The notes under the pieces: generated by a model
What the model saw: the letters and a program-made list of their open reading frames with translations, nothing else
Databases searched by the model: none
Told to the model about the DNA's origin: nothing
Shown: positions 19,832 to 28,907 of the stretch, in pieces
Layout of the letters: each line of letters starts with the position of its first letter
How positions within the stretch are numbered: the first letter of the stretch is position 1
Assembly (NCBI RefSeq): GCF_017794765.1
Contig: NZ_CP051236.1
Coordinates: forward strand, 2,742,176 to 2,806,175
Length of the DNA: 64,000 nt
Direction: 5' to 3'
From: Nitratireductor sp.
GTDB lineage: Bacteria; Pseudomonadota; Alphaproteobacteria; Rhizobiales; Rhizobiaceae
Position numbers and translations under genes: made by a program

Positions 19832-21122
19832 GGGCAATGCGCAGCGGCATGAAGAGCCCGCGCCCCTTGCGCCCGGTCTCGGCCTTGACTGCTCCGGTCC
19901 ACGCGCGCCAGGTGTCCGCATCCCACGGTTCCTGCGGCAGATGTTTTGCGGCGGCCCGGACAAATTCCCGATCCTCTATCGGCAGATCCGCATGCTCGGC
20001 CGGGCTTTTCTTTACAATCCGCCACCAATCTTCTGCTTCGGAAACCGTCTCAAGGTTGCCGCGGACGGCGAGCCAGAAAGCCTCTGCATCCTCCCCGGCG
20101 ATGCCCAGCCGCGAAAGACGGGCTGCTACCTGGCCGAATGGCAAAGCCTGAATGAGGTGTCGGCTGAGGCCCGATAATTCAGCAGGATCAAATTTCGCCG
20201 CCGACCGAGACGTGGAAGTCGGGTCAAAAAGCGCGGCCAGTTCTTCCATTGAGGGGGCCGCCGTCACGTTCTCCGACGTGCCGATAAGCACCGCCAGAGA
20301 AGCGACCGCCATGGGCTCTATTCCGGCCTCACGCAGGCTGGCGATGGAAAGGGCGCCTGTACGTTTTGACAGTCCCTCACCCGATGCGGTTGTCAAAAGA
20401 TTGTGATGTCCAAAAGCCGGCGGCTGCGCCTCAAGCGCCCGGAACAGGGCAATCTGGGCGCCCGTGTTCGTTACATGGTCGTCACCGCGGATGATATGCG
20501 TCACGCCTAGATCAATATCATCGACCACAGAGGGTAGCGTGTAGAGATACGTGCCATCGGCGCGGATCAGTACGGGATCCGACATGGAAGCGAGATCAAC
20601 AGTCTGCGGACCGCGGACAACGTCATCCCAATGCACCTCAGTTCGGCTGGGCGCAAATGGGTCGTCAGAGTAATTCGGCAGCAGAAAGCGCCAGTGCGGC
20701 TTGCGCCCCTCGGCCTCCATTGCAGCCTTTTCATCGTCGGTTAGCTTTAGCGCTTCACGGCCATAAACAGGTGGCAGGCGGCGTGAAAGCCGGATCTTGC
20801 GGCGGCGCTCGAGTTCTTCCGTGGTCTCGTAGCAGGGATAAAGAAGACCAGCGGCCTTTAACTTCTCGACGGCCGCGTCGTAGTGGGCGAAACGATCAGA
20901 CTGGGCGACGGTGAGGTCCGGGTTGATCCCGAGCCAATCGAGATCACGGGCGATGCCATCGGCGTATTCCTTTCGGGAACGCTCCACATCCGTATCGTCG
21001 AAACGCAGAATAAATCGCCCACCCTGCTTCTTCGCGTAAAGCCAGTTGAAGAGCGCGGTGCGCGTATTGCCGATATGGATGTGGCCGGTCGGAGACGGCG
21101 CGAAACGAACGGTGACGGTCAT
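19749..21122 (-). CDS. gltX: glutamyl-tRNA synthetase
   Basis: The 457-residue class I synthetase charges tRNA with glutamate. It starts [20 protein letters not shown], where HIGN is the HIGH-type motif, and carries GLSKRTG as the KMSKS-type motif near residue 240, plus the family's [18 protein letters not shown]. Many alphaproteobacteria carry two GluRS paralogues; the short length suggests this may be the second type, which in organisms lacking GlnRS can differ in tRNA-Gln use. The gene's 3' end overlaps the DUF2865 gene by 83 nt. Confidence 0.93.
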   Translation of the reverse strand: MTVTVRFAPSPTGHIHIGNTRTALFNWLYAKKQGGRFILRFDDTDVERSRKEYADGIARDLDWLGINPDLTVAQSDRFAHYDAAVEKLKAAGLLYPCYETTEELERRRKIRLSRRLPPVYGREALKLTDDEKAAMEAEGRKPHWRFLLPNYSDDPFAPSRTEVHWDDVVRGPQTVDLASMSDPVLIRADGTYLYTLPSVVDDIDLGVTHIIRGDDHVTNTGAQIALFRALEAQPPAFGHHNLLTTASGEGLSKRTGALSIASLREAGIEPMAVASLAVLIGTSENVTAAPSMEELAALFDPTSTSRSAAKFDPAELSGLSRHLIQALPFGQVAARLSRLGIAGEDAEAFWLAVRGNLETVSEAEDWWRIVKKSPAEHADLPIEDREFVRAAAKHLPQEPWDADTWRAWTGAVKAETGRKGRGLFMPLRIALTGREQGPELAGLLPLLGREETLARLS

Positions 21123-21168
21123 GGGTGCGGGCCTATCCAAAAGCGCTGCAATTGGCAAGGAGAACCGA

Positions 21169-22386
21169 CTATGCGGTTAGCTGTCGGGCAGCGAGGCCAC
21201 GGGATACAAACAGAAGCATCACGCAGGCTGCAAGGCAGTAAATCCCCATTATCCCGATCTGAAGCGGATAGCTGACGCCGCGATCAATCAGGAATCCGGT
21301 AATGCCCGGGCCCATGGCGGTTGCGAAGACCATGATGGCCACGGTCAGCGCCCGGATGGAACCCAGATGCCTGATTCCATAGACCTCCGGCCACAGCGCA
21401 CCGAAGAGAGTGGATGAAAACCCATAGGAGACACCCATCAGGCCCATAAAGACAAACGCACTCCATTGGGCATCGCTGGCCGCAAGTATGAGACAGGCCG
21501 AGCCAAGTGGAATGAGGAAGCCGGGAAGAAGCGCGACCGCAGAAAACCGGTCGATCAATTGTCCGGAGATCAGCGCGAATACAACCGTCATCGAGGCCAT
21601 GAAGGTGAAGGAAGAGGCAAACACCTCCAGCGACCAGCCACGCAATTCCACCAGATAAACCTGATGGAAAAAGATCGTGGTGCCGATAAAGCCCGGCGCC
21701 ATGACACCTAGCAGGAGCAGGTAGAAGACGGGATCGCGCAGAACCTCGCCGCGCGTCCAGTCGCGTGTGGTGCTGCGACGTTCGGCAGGATCGCTGGCGC
21801 GTGGCGCACGCTCAACGGCGATCAAGCCGGAAATGACCGGCAACGCAAACAGCAGAAGCAGGGCTGCGGCAATGAACCAGCTGTTGCGCCAGCCGACGAG
21901 AGCAGCCACCGCAACGAAGGCCAATGGCAGAATTGCCTCGCCCACATTGTGGCCGAGGGTCGCGACAGACACCGCGCGCCCGCGCTGCGCAGAAAACCAG
22001 CGCCCCATCGCCGTCAATGAATTGTGCGTCATCATCCCCTGCCCGAACAGCCGCAGCATGTAGATCGTCACCACCAGAACGAGGAGTGAATGCGATAGCG
22101 CCATGAAGATGCAGGCCAGCGCCAGAAGGGGAATGATGATGAGAGTGACCTTGCGCGCCGGGTAGCGGTCAACGATCTGTCCCAGTCGCGGCAGGGTGAA
22201 TGCGCTGGCCAATGTCGCCACCATGTATAGCGTGCCAAACGCGCCGTGGGAGAGGCCATACTCTTCGCGGATCTCACCTGCAGAAAGCGAAATGAAGAAT
22301 GTCTGCCCGAACGACGAAAATAGCGTCAGAAGAAATCCGCCCGCAAGCCAGCGCGCGTTCTCGCGAAGAAAGTTCAGGTAGGACAT
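21169..22386 (-). CDS. MFS transporter
   Basis: This 405-residue inner-membrane protein has about 12 hydrophobic segments. A major-facilitator A-loop-like motif appears as [12 protein letters not shown] near residue 70 and again as [12 protein letters not shown] in the second half. The ATG at 22386 ([14 protein letters not shown]) is chosen; the longer frame runs into the arsR promoter. The substrate is unknown. It is divergent from an arsR-SRPBCC pair, whose operator lies 118-141 nt from its start codon. Confidence 0.82.
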   Translation of the reverse strand: MSYLNFLRENARWLAGGFLLTLFSSFGQTFFISLSAGEIREEYGLSHGAFGTLYMVATLASAFTLPRLGQIVDRYPARKVTLIIIPLLALACIFMALSHSLLVLVVTIYMLRLFGQGMMTHNSLTAMGRWFSAQRGRAVSVATLGHNVGEAILPLAFVAVAALVGWRNSWFIAAALLLLFALPVISGLIAVERAPRASDPAERRSTTRDWTRGEVLRDPVFYLLLLGVMAPGFIGTTIFFHQVYLVELRGWSLEVFASSFTFMASMTVVFALISGQLIDRFSAVALLPGFLIPLGSACLILAASDAQWSAFVFMGLMGVSYGFSSTLFGALWPEVYGIRHLGSIRALTVAIMVFATAMGPGITGFLIDRGVSYPLQIGIMGIYCLAACVMLLFVSRGLAARQLTA

Positions 22387-22503
22387 GAAAAGCTCTGATG
22401 TTTGACCCGTGAGGTCGTGGGACTGCCACAGATGCGGTTTGGCGCATCCTAGCCCGCCAATGCGAATGCGCAATGGGCCAGTCAACACAAGCCCTCTTGC
22501 ACA

Positions 22504-22527
22504 AAACATAAGAATCAACTTATGTTT
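22504..22527. promoter_or_regulatory. 24-bp palindromic operator at the arsR start
   Basis: AAACATAAG-N6-CTTATGTTT is a perfect 9-bp inverted repeat (22504-22512 and 22519-22527). It lies in the divergent gap and overlaps the first possible arsR ATG (22522). Its size and symmetry fit a dimeric winged-helix repressor of the ArsR type, so autoregulation is likely. Confidence 0.65.
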
Positions 22528-22533
22528 ATACCC

Positions 22534-22848
22534 ATGACGGAAGCAGAGATATTTAAAGCTTTGGCGGACCCCACGCGGCGGCAAATTATGGAGCGACTGT
22601 GCGGCGGCGAGCGTAACGCGACCGAATTGCGCGAAGGTCTGGCGATGTCGCAACCCGCAGTGTCGCAGCATCTCGCCGTTTTACGCGGCGCTGGGTTGAT
22701 CGAAGAACAAAAACTGGGCCGGCAGATGCGCTATCGCATCAAGACTGGAGGGATGGAGCCGGTGCTTGATTGGCTGACACGCTATCGCGCCTTCTGGCCG
22801 GCGCGGGTCGACAAACTCAAAACGCTGCTCAGGGAGATGGATCAATGA
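22534..22848 (+). CDS. ArsR-family winged-helix regulator
   Basis: The 104-residue regulator starts MTEAEIFKALADPTRRQIME, the usual opening of the non-metal ArsR subgroup. The recognition helix region is MSQPAVSQHLAVLRGAGLI. No Cys cluster for metal sensing is visible. An earlier ATG at 22522 lies inside the palindromic operator, so the ATG at 22534 is preferred. Its stop overlaps the start of the SRPBCC gene (ATGA at 22845-22848), a pairing typical of ArsR-SRPBCC operons. Confidence 0.88.
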   Translation: MTEAEIFKALADPTRRQIMERLCGGERNATELREGLAMSQPAVSQHLAVLRGAGLIEEQKLGRQMRYRIKTGGMEPVLDWLTRYRAFWPARVDKLKTLLREMDQ

Positions 22849-23201
22849 GCGACGCCAAAGACGATAATGCAAATGAAAACATCGTTCTGGAGTATTTTTT
22901 GGAATCATCTCCCGAGAAGGTCTGGCGCGCGATTACCATTCCCGAGCTGGTAGAAATCTGGCTTGGGAAGCCGGATGAAGCAACAGGCACGCGGGACTAT
23001 GAAATTCTCGACACGATACCTTTTTCCAGGGTTCGCTATGCCTGGCGCGACACCGAGACGAATATGCCGCACACCCTGGTGACCTTCGAAATCCGGCCGG
23101 CAGAAAACGGAAAGACCTGGTTTCGACTGACCCATAGCCCGCGCGCCCTGCCCCGCATGGCGGCAAACAGCAATGGAAGCCCCACGGCGCTCGCCGCCTG
23201 A
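22845..23201 (+). CDS. SRPBCC/AHSA1-domain protein
   Basis: The 118-residue protein has the START/AHSA1 pattern: FLESSPEKVWRAITIPELVEIWL near the N-terminus, then DTIPFSRVRYAWRD and VTFEIRPAENGKTWFRLTHS. The fold binds hydrophobic ligands. Its length is at the short end for the family (often about 140-150), with a C-terminal tail ANSNGSPTALAA and no obvious frameshift. It is translationally coupled to arsR, so it probably belongs to the same response; the ligand is unknown. Confidence 0.75.
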   Translation: MSDAKDDNANENIVLEYFLESSPEKVWRAITIPELVEIWLGKPDEATGTRDYEILDTIPFSRVRYAWRDTETNMPHTLVTFEIRPAENGKTWFRLTHSPRALPRMAANSNGSPTALAA

Positions 23202-23240
23202 GGTCCATCCTAACGACATCGACAACAAGGAGATTCGCGC

Positions 23241-23879
23241 ATGCGCGACACGATGGCGCTCGTCCCCATGGTCGTGGAGCAATCACCGAGAGGCGAACGC
23301 TCTTTCGACATCTACTCCCGGCTCCTGCGGGAGCGGATCATCTTTCTGAATGGCGAGGTGAATGACGATTCGGCCGCGCTCGTCTGCGCGCAGCTCCTGT
23401 TTCTGGAATCGGAAAACCCGGAACGGGAAATTTCCTTCTACATCAACTCGCCGGGCGGCGTCGTATCGAGCGGCTTTGCCATCTATGACACGATGAACTT
23501 CATCAACAGTCCCGTGGCAACTGTTTGCATGGGCACGGCAGGTTCCATGGGATCATTCCTCCTGATGGCGGGCGCGCCTGGTCGACGTGCGGCCCTTGCC
23601 AATGCCAGCATCGTTCTCCACCAGCCTTCCGGCGGGTTTCGTGGCCAGGCATCCGACGTGCAGCGCCACGCAGAAGATATTTTGAAGCTGAAGCGCAGGC
23701 TGATCCGGCTCTATGCGGACCATTGCGGGCGCACTGAAGAGGACGTGGAGCGCACGCTCGACCGAGATTTCTTCATGACTGCACAGGAAGCCTGTGACTG
23801 GGGCCTCGTTGACCGGGTCTATTCAACCCGGAAGGAGCTGGAAGCGCAATCGAATACGGTGCCTTCTCAAGAGAAGTAA
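23241..23879 (+). CDS. ClpP-type ATP-dependent protease proteolytic subunit (paralogue)
   Basis: The 212-residue serine protease subunit has the oxyanion region [12 protein letters not shown], a nucleophile serine in [16 protein letters not shown], a catalytic His in [12 protein letters not shown] and an Asp in LDRDFFMTA. ClpP forms tetradecameric barrels fed by ClpX or ClpA. Several ClpP copies are common in rhizobia; this one is not beside clpX or lon and has GTAGSMGS instead of the usual GQAASMGS. An AAGGAG RBS precedes the ATG. Confidence 0.88.
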   Translation: MRDTMALVPMVVEQSPRGERSFDIYSRLLRERIIFLNGEVNDDSAALVCAQLLFLESENPEREISFYINSPGGVVSSGFAIYDTMNFINSPVATVCMGTAGSMGSFLLMAGAPGRRAALANASIVLHQPSGGFRGQASDVQRHAEDILKLKRRLIRLYADHCGRTEEDVERTLDRDFFMTAQEACDWGLVDRVYSTRKELEAQSNTVPSQEK

Positions 23880-23900
23880 GGAAGCAAGGAAAGCATACAC

Positions 23901-25586
23901 TTAGGAGCGATCCCTGAATCGGTTTGTGATCGGATAACGGCGGTCACGGCCAAAATTCTTCCGGGTAATCTTCACACCGGGTGCAGCCTGCCGGCGCTTG
24001 TATTCGGCAATATAGAGAAGATGTTCGATCCGGTGCACCGTTTCGCGGTCGTGCCCGCGCGCCACGATCGCGTCGACACTCATTTCTCCTTCAACGAGAC
24101 ATTCCAGAATGTCGTCGAGCACCGGATAGGGGGGCAGGGAATCCTGGTCCGTCTGATCCGGACGAAGCTCGGCAGACGGTGCCTTGTCGATGATGTTTTG
24201 CGGAATGACCTCACCCGAAGGCCCGAGCGCGCCGGGCGGAACGGTCGTGTTGCGCCAGGCCGACAGGGCATAGACCTGCATCTTGTACACATCCTTGATG
24301 GGGTTGAAGCCGCCATTCATGTCGCCATAGAGCGTGGCGTAGCCGACGGACATCTCCGATTTATTTCCCGTGGTCACGACCATGGAGCCGAACTTGTTCG
24401 AGACGGCCATCAGGATGGTGCCGCGGGTGCGGCTTTGCAGATTTTCCTCCGTCACACCTTCTTTGGTTCCCTCGAAGAGTTGGCCAAGCGCGTTGGAGAA
24501 CCCATCCACCGGTTCAAAGATGGGAACGATGTCGTAGCGGCAGCCGAGCGCACGGGCACAGTCTTCCGCATCCTTGAGCGAATCCTTGGAAGTATAGCGG
24601 TACGGCATCATGATGCAGCGGACCCGCTCCTCGCCCAGTGCATCGACCGCCAGCGCGGCACAAATGGCAGAATCGATGCCCCCCGAAAGACCCAGAACGA
24701 CATTCTTGAAGCCATTCTTGTTTACATAATCGCGCAGGCCCAGCATGCAGGCTCGATAGTCGGCTTCTTCCTTCTCGGGGATTTTCGACATGGGACCGTC
24801 ATCGCAGCGCCACCCCTCTCCCTCGCGTTTCCAGGTCGAGATGGAAACCGCTTCCTCGAACTGGCTCATCTGAAACGCGAGAGACTTGTCAGCCTGAATG
24901 GCAAAGGACGCCCCGTCGAAGACCAGTTCGTCCTGTCCGCCAAGCTGATTGGCATAGAGTATGGGCAACCCACTTTCGATGACCTGACGAATGACCACCT
25001 GATGGCGCACTTCAACCTTACCGCGGTAATAGGGCGAGCCGTTCGGCACAAGGAGTAACTCTGCGCCCGATTCAGCCAGCGTCTCACAAACATCGAGGTC
25101 GCCCCAGATGTCCTCGCAAACTGGAATTCCAATGCGGACACCGCGAAAATTCACGGGTCCCGGCATATGCGGGCCTGGCTGAAAGACACGCTTTTCATCG
25201 AATTCGCCGTAATTGGGCAGGTCGAGCTTGAAGCGCTCGGCGACCACCTCGCCGCCATCCAGCACCATCACCGCATTGTGCAGCCCGCTGTCGCGTTTCA
25301 GCGGCACCCCTATGATGACGCCCGGACCACCATCCCTTGTCTCTTCAGCAAGCTCGCGAACCGCCCTTTCGCACGCGTCGACAAAGGCTGGCTTCAGCAC
25401 CAGATCTTCCGGCGGATAACCGGCAATGAAAAGCTCGGTGAAGAGAAGGAGGTCGGCACCATGACGGGCTGCATCCGCCCTTGCCTCTCGTGCCTTTGAC
25501 AGGTTGCCAGCCACATCGCCCACAATCGGATTGAGCTGAGCGGTGGCAATGCGCAGAATGTCGGAAGGGGCAGACTTGGGGGCCAT
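23901..25586 (-). CDS. nadE: glutamine-hydrolysing NAD+ synthase
   Basis: The 561-residue two-domain enzyme amidates nicotinate adenine dinucleotide to NAD+. The N-terminal nitrilase-like glutaminase has Glu in FTELFIAGYPPEDL, Lys in FKLDLPNYGEFDEKRVF and Cys in GIPVCEDIWGDL. The C-terminal synthetase has the P-loop LGLSGGIDSA and SEMSVGYATLYGDMNGG. The ATG at 25586 (MAPKSAPSDILRIATAQ) fits the family; the longer frame does not. It converges on clpP. Confidence 0.95.
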   Translation of the reverse strand: MAPKSAPSDILRIATAQLNPIVGDVAGNLSKAREARADAARHGADLLLFTELFIAGYPPEDLVLKPAFVDACERAVRELAEETRDGGPGVIIGVPLKRDSGLHNAVMVLDGGEVVAERFKLDLPNYGEFDEKRVFQPGPHMPGPVNFRGVRIGIPVCEDIWGDLDVCETLAESGAELLLVPNGSPYYRGKVEVRHQVVIRQVIESGLPILYANQLGGQDELVFDGASFAIQADKSLAFQMSQFEEAVSISTWKREGEGWRCDDGPMSKIPEKEEADYRACMLGLRDYVNKNGFKNVVLGLSGGIDSAICAALAVDALGEERVRCIMMPYRYTSKDSLKDAEDCARALGCRYDIVPIFEPVDGFSNALGQLFEGTKEGVTEENLQSRTRGTILMAVSNKFGSMVVTTGNKSEMSVGYATLYGDMNGGFNPIKDVYKMQVYALSAWRNTTVPPGALGPSGEVIPQNIIDKAPSAELRPDQTDQDSLPPYPVLDDILECLVEGEMSVDAIVARGHDRETVHRIEHLLYIAEYKRRQAAPGVKITRKNFGRDRRYPITNRFRDRS

Positions 25587-25672
25587 GACGTTCCTGTTCG
25601 ATGTATCTGAGGACGCGAAGTGCCTTAAGCGTGTAGCCGTTGCCCCCCCTGCTGGCAACACTGCAGCTCTGG

Positions 25673-26266
25673 TCAGATACCGACACCCAGCCCCTCTTCG
25701 CTGCGATCGAGAATGAGCGGAATGATCAGGTCTTCCTCATCGCCCAGATGACGCAGGAGCATGGCGAGCAGCACCTCGTTTTCGCTCGCATAGGCGTCTG
25801 CGGAAAAGCGTTCGCGACCGTTGTTTGCCTGAAGCGCCTGCAGTAAGGACGTGCCGGCCTGTGCATTGCGCTCCAACGCATCGTGGATCACATGGTGATC
25901 GCTATCGAGCAAATCAAAGCCGCGCTTCATGCGCGGCTCGGCTTTCGCGAAAACCGGGAAGTAGTGCGTATCCTCGATATGATGGTGCCCCTGAAGCTGT
26001 TGAAGAAAAAACCGCAGCCTCGGAGCAAACCAGCGCGCAAAATCATGCGAAGCGAACTTATCCTCCCGATAGTCTGCGACACCGGCCTTCAACATTCCGC
26101 CAAGCTCACGAAACATGTCATGGCGCTGCAGCCAGAACCGCGCCATCTCGCCAAGATTGGGGTGTGTCTGCCAGTCCTCACGAGGGTACTTTTCCACGAG
26201 ACAACGCAGGTCCGCGGGGAGGCCGACGCGCGTTTCAAGCTTCAAAGGCTCCGGAACTTCAGTCAC
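25673..26266 (-). CDS. hemerythrin-like HHE domain protein
   Basis: The 197-residue helical protein carries metal-binding-type histidines and carboxylates: QRHDMFRELGGML near 49, GHHHIEDTHYFPVF near 93, DSDHHVIHDALERN near 122 and HLGDEEDLIIP near 172. This is the pattern of a hemerythrin HHE diiron four-helix bundle, which may bind oxygen or nitric oxide or act in metal handling. It overlaps the end of the GFA gene by 4 nt and follows it in the same unit. Confidence 0.8.
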   Translation of the reverse strand: MTEVPEPLKLETRVGLPADLRCLVEKYPREDWQTHPNLGEMARFWLQRHDMFRELGGMLKAGVADYREDKFASHDFARWFAPRLRFFLQQLQGHHHIEDTHYFPVFAKAEPRMKRGFDLLDSDHHVIHDALERNAQAGTSLLQALQANNGRERFSADAYASENEVLLAMLLRHLGDEEDLIIPLILDRSEEGLGVGI

Positions 26267-26694
26267 TTCTCCTCACACTCGTCCGCGACGATCACGCTGG
26301 GGCTACCGCGCAGATATTGCGGCAACCCATCCGAGATATCGTAAAAATCGCCTCTGTCGGCCACGAATATATGGCTTTCAGCAGTCAGTCCGGAAGGCGG
26401 GTCGAATGCACCAGCCAGAATGGAGATCTTCTCGGCCTCAAGCCGTTTCCAGAACAGGGCCGAACCGCATGTCCTGCAAAATCCACGTCGCGCAAAATCG
26501 GAAGCCGCGTACCAGGTGAGATGATCCTCGCCCTCGATGACGACGTTGGAGACGTCGACATCCGTCGCTGCGTAGTAAAGCCCCGTCTGCTTGCGGCATT
26601 GCGAGCAATGACAATAAACCACCCCGCGCAATGCGCCCCTGGTACGAAAACGGACCGCACCGCACAGGCACGATCCGCTACATTCTTTTGTCAT
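26263..26694 (-). CDS. GFA (CENP-V/GFA) family zinc protein
   Basis: The 143-residue protein has the GFA zinc cysteines: GSCLCGAVRF near 8-15, YCHCSQCRKQTG near 28-39 and FCRTCGSALFW near 71-82. Family members include glutathione-dependent formaldehyde-activating enzyme, but most are uncharacterised and sequence alone does not show the substrate. Its stop overlaps the start of the hemerythrin-like gene (ATGA), so the two are co-translated. Confidence 0.88.
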   Translation of the reverse strand: MTKECSGSCLCGAVRFRTRGALRGVVYCHCSQCRKQTGLYYAATDVDVSNVVIEGEDHLTWYAASDFARRGFCRTCGSALFWKRLEAEKISILAGAFDPPSGLTAESHIFVADRGDFYDISDGLPQYLRGSPSVIVADECEEK

Positions 26695-26794
26695 GGCTCT
26701 CTCCCATCACGATCAAGTCGTATCAGGGACCATGTTTACCAGCGGCACGCCGCACGCGACATCAATTATCGCTGAAGCAATGGCTCAATCCGTT

Positions 26795-28171
26795 TCACCC
26801 GTTGGCAACCTTGCCGGCCGGCAATGACTCGCGGTCTTTCTTCAAAAGCTCCGCCACCAGGAAGGACAGTTCCAGCGCCTGATCGGCATTGAGACGCGGA
26901 TCACAATGCGTGTGGTATCGATCCTGCAATTCCTCATCGCGAATGGCGCGCGCACCGCCCGTGCACTCGGTGACGTTCTTGCCGGTCATCTCCACATGCA
27001 GCCCACCCGGATGCGATCCCTCGGCGCGGTGCACCTCGAAGAATGTCTGAACCTCCTTGAGTATCCGATCGAAGGGCCGTGTCTTGTAACCTGCGGCGGT
27101 GACAGTGTTGCCATGCATGGGATCGCAGGACCAGACGACCTTGCGGCCTTCCTTTTCCACCGCCCGAATGAGCTTGGGCAGATACTCGCCCACCTTGTCC
27201 GCACCGAAGCGGGCAATCAGGGTCAGGCGGCCCGGTTCGTTCTCCGGGTTAAGGATGTCGATCAGCTCCAGCAGGCCGTCCGGCGTAAGCGAAGGACCGC
27301 ACTTCAGGCCCAGCGGGTTCCTGATGCCACGGCAGTACTCCACATGCGCGTGATCGGGCTGGCGCGTGCGGTCGCCGATCCAGATCATGTGACCAGAGGT
27401 GGCATACCAGTCGCCGGAGGTGGAATCGACACGCGTGAGCGCTTCCTCATAGCCAAGAAGCAGACCCTCATGGCTGGTGTAGAAGTCCGTCTCGCGCAGA
27501 GCATGCGTGCTTTCGCCGGTAATACCGATAGCGCGCATGAAGTCGACCGTTTCAGAGATACGATTGGCCAATTCCTGATACCGCTCCGCCTGCGGACTGT
27601 CGGACAGGAAGCCCAGCATCCACTTGTGAACGTTTTCGAGGTTGGCAAAACCGCCTTGTGCGAAGGCACGAAGCAGATTGAGCGTCGCGGCCGACTGGCG
27701 ATAGACCATCTCCTGGCGCGAAGGATCGGGGATGCGCGAGGCTTCGTTGAACTCGATGCCGTTGATGATGTCGCCCCGGTAGCTCGGGAGAACCACATCG
27801 CCCTTGGTTTCGGTATCGGAGGAACGCGGCTTGGCAAACTGGCCGGCAATGCGCCCGACCTTCACGACAGGCTGTGATCCGGCATAGGTCAAGACCACGG
27901 CCATCTGCAGAAACGCACGGAAGAAGTCTCGGATATTGTCCGCGCCGTGCTCGGCAAAGCTCTCGGCGCAATCGCCCCCCTGAAGCAGAAAACCGTTGCC
28001 TTCGGCCACCGCAGCTAAATGCTTCTTAAGCTTGCGGGCCTCACCAGCAAAAACGAGTGGCGGATACGTGGCCATGCGTGCCTCGACCTCGGCCAGGGCG
28101 TCAGCGTCCGGATAGGCCGGAACCTGCTGGATTGGCTTGTTTCTCCACGAATTCGGCGACCACTTCGTCAT
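26795..28171 (-). CDS. class II 3-deoxy-7-phosphoheptulonate (DAHP) synthase
   Basis: The 458-residue enzyme condenses phosphoenolpyruvate and erythrose 4-phosphate, the first step of the shikimate pathway. It is of the plant-like class II, starting [22 protein letters not shown]. It shows [66 protein letters not shown] and ECTGGARAI, the metal- and substrate-binding blocks. Length is usual for bacterial class II enzymes. It is downstream of the gor/ggct pair, 132 nt away. Confidence 0.95.
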   Translation of the reverse strand: MTKWSPNSWRNKPIQQVPAYPDADALAEVEARMATYPPLVFAGEARKLKKHLAAVAEGNGFLLQGGDCAESFAEHGADNIRDFFRAFLQMAVVLTYAGSQPVVKVGRIAGQFAKPRSSDTETKGDVVLPSYRGDIINGIEFNEASRIPDPSRQEMVYRQSAATLNLLRAFAQGGFANLENVHKWMLGFLSDSPQAERYQELANRISETVDFMRAIGITGESTHALRETDFYTSHEGLLLGYEEALTRVDSTSGDWYATSGHMIWIGDRTRQPDHAHVEYCRGIRNPLGLKCGPSLTPDGLLELIDILNPENEPGRLTLIARFGADKVGEYLPKLIRAVEKEGRKVVWSCDPMHGNTVTAAGYKTRPFDRILKEVQTFFEVHRAEGSHPGGLHVEMTGKNVTECTGGARAIRDEELQDRYHTHCDPRLNADQALELSFLVAELLKKDRESLPAGKVANG

Positions 28172-28303
28172 CTTGCTTACTCGACAGTTGCTACAGGATC
28201 ATGCCCTCTATCCGCTGAAATCTCAAAGACGGATACTGGAAGGCCGCTTCTTAACCAAAGGAAGCGCCCGATACTAGCCCGCAATTGTGGCACAGAGGAA
28301 ACA

Positions 28304-28906
28304 CTAACGCACGAAAGATGCAAAATCAGGAATTTTCTGCATTAAAAGTGCATCGAAGAACGCCTCTTCCTCGGCCTCAAGCGTCACCGCACGCGGATAA
28401 GTCGGCGTCTTGCGATCCGCGATCACTGCAGCATCGAACCCATCAGTGTCGCGAACAAATCGCTCGACCCCGGCACGGCCGTGTTCCCGCAGGAAGCCCT
28501 GAAGCACCGCATCCAGATAAGATTGTATGATCTCCAGGCGAACGTTACCCAGCGCAGCGGACGCCTCGTAGACGTAAAGGGGGCAATCAGACGGCAAATC
28601 TGCGGATAGCTCCAGCTCGGCTGCGTCGAGCCGCACACGCCGGTAACGCTCTTCTCGCAGATCAACTGCTGCCAGATTTTCCGCACGATCAATGACAAGC
28701 AAGCCATCAATTGTAGAACAGCTATCACGCCTGACACTCAAAAGCGCTCGACTGCTCCCGGCATCACGCCGCACCCACTGCCGACGCCAGCCCTTGAGCC
28801 TCGCGGGCTGGGCATCGAGTATCTCGGTGCGATGGGTATCGCGGTTGACGAGCGACCCGTAGCCGAAATACCCGACCAGACCAACAGCGCCCACGCTCTT
28901 CCCCAT
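28304..28906 (-). CDS. gamma-glutamylcyclotransferase-like protein
   Basis: The 200-residue protein begins MGKSVGAVGLVGYFGYGSLVN; the YGSL motif is the substrate-binding signature of the gamma-glutamylcyclotransferase fold (GGCT/ChaC/AIG2 type). A later DLREERYRRVRLDA block fits the family's catalytic region. Such enzymes release 5-oxoproline from gamma-glutamyl peptides, in some cases glutathione. It starts 1 nt after the gor stop, so it is likely co-translated with glutathione reductase. Substrate is inferred, not shown. Confidence 0.78.
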   Translation of the reverse strand: MGKSVGAVGLVGYFGYGSLVNRDTHRTEILDAQPARLKGWRRQWVRRDAGSSRALLSVRRDSCSTIDGLLVIDRAENLAAVDLREERYRRVRLDAAELELSADLPSDCPLYVYEASAALGNVRLEIIQSYLDAVLQGFLREHGRAGVERFVRDTDGFDAAVIADRKTPTYPRAVTLEAEEEAFFDALLMQKIPDFASFVR

Positions 28907-28907
28907 G

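Noticed and set aside
24021..25058. 345-residue plus-strand frame
   Set aside because: It is antisense to nadE, whose catalytic motifs are all present.
26906..27877. 323-residue plus-strand frame
   Set aside because: It is antisense to the class II DAHP synthase gene.
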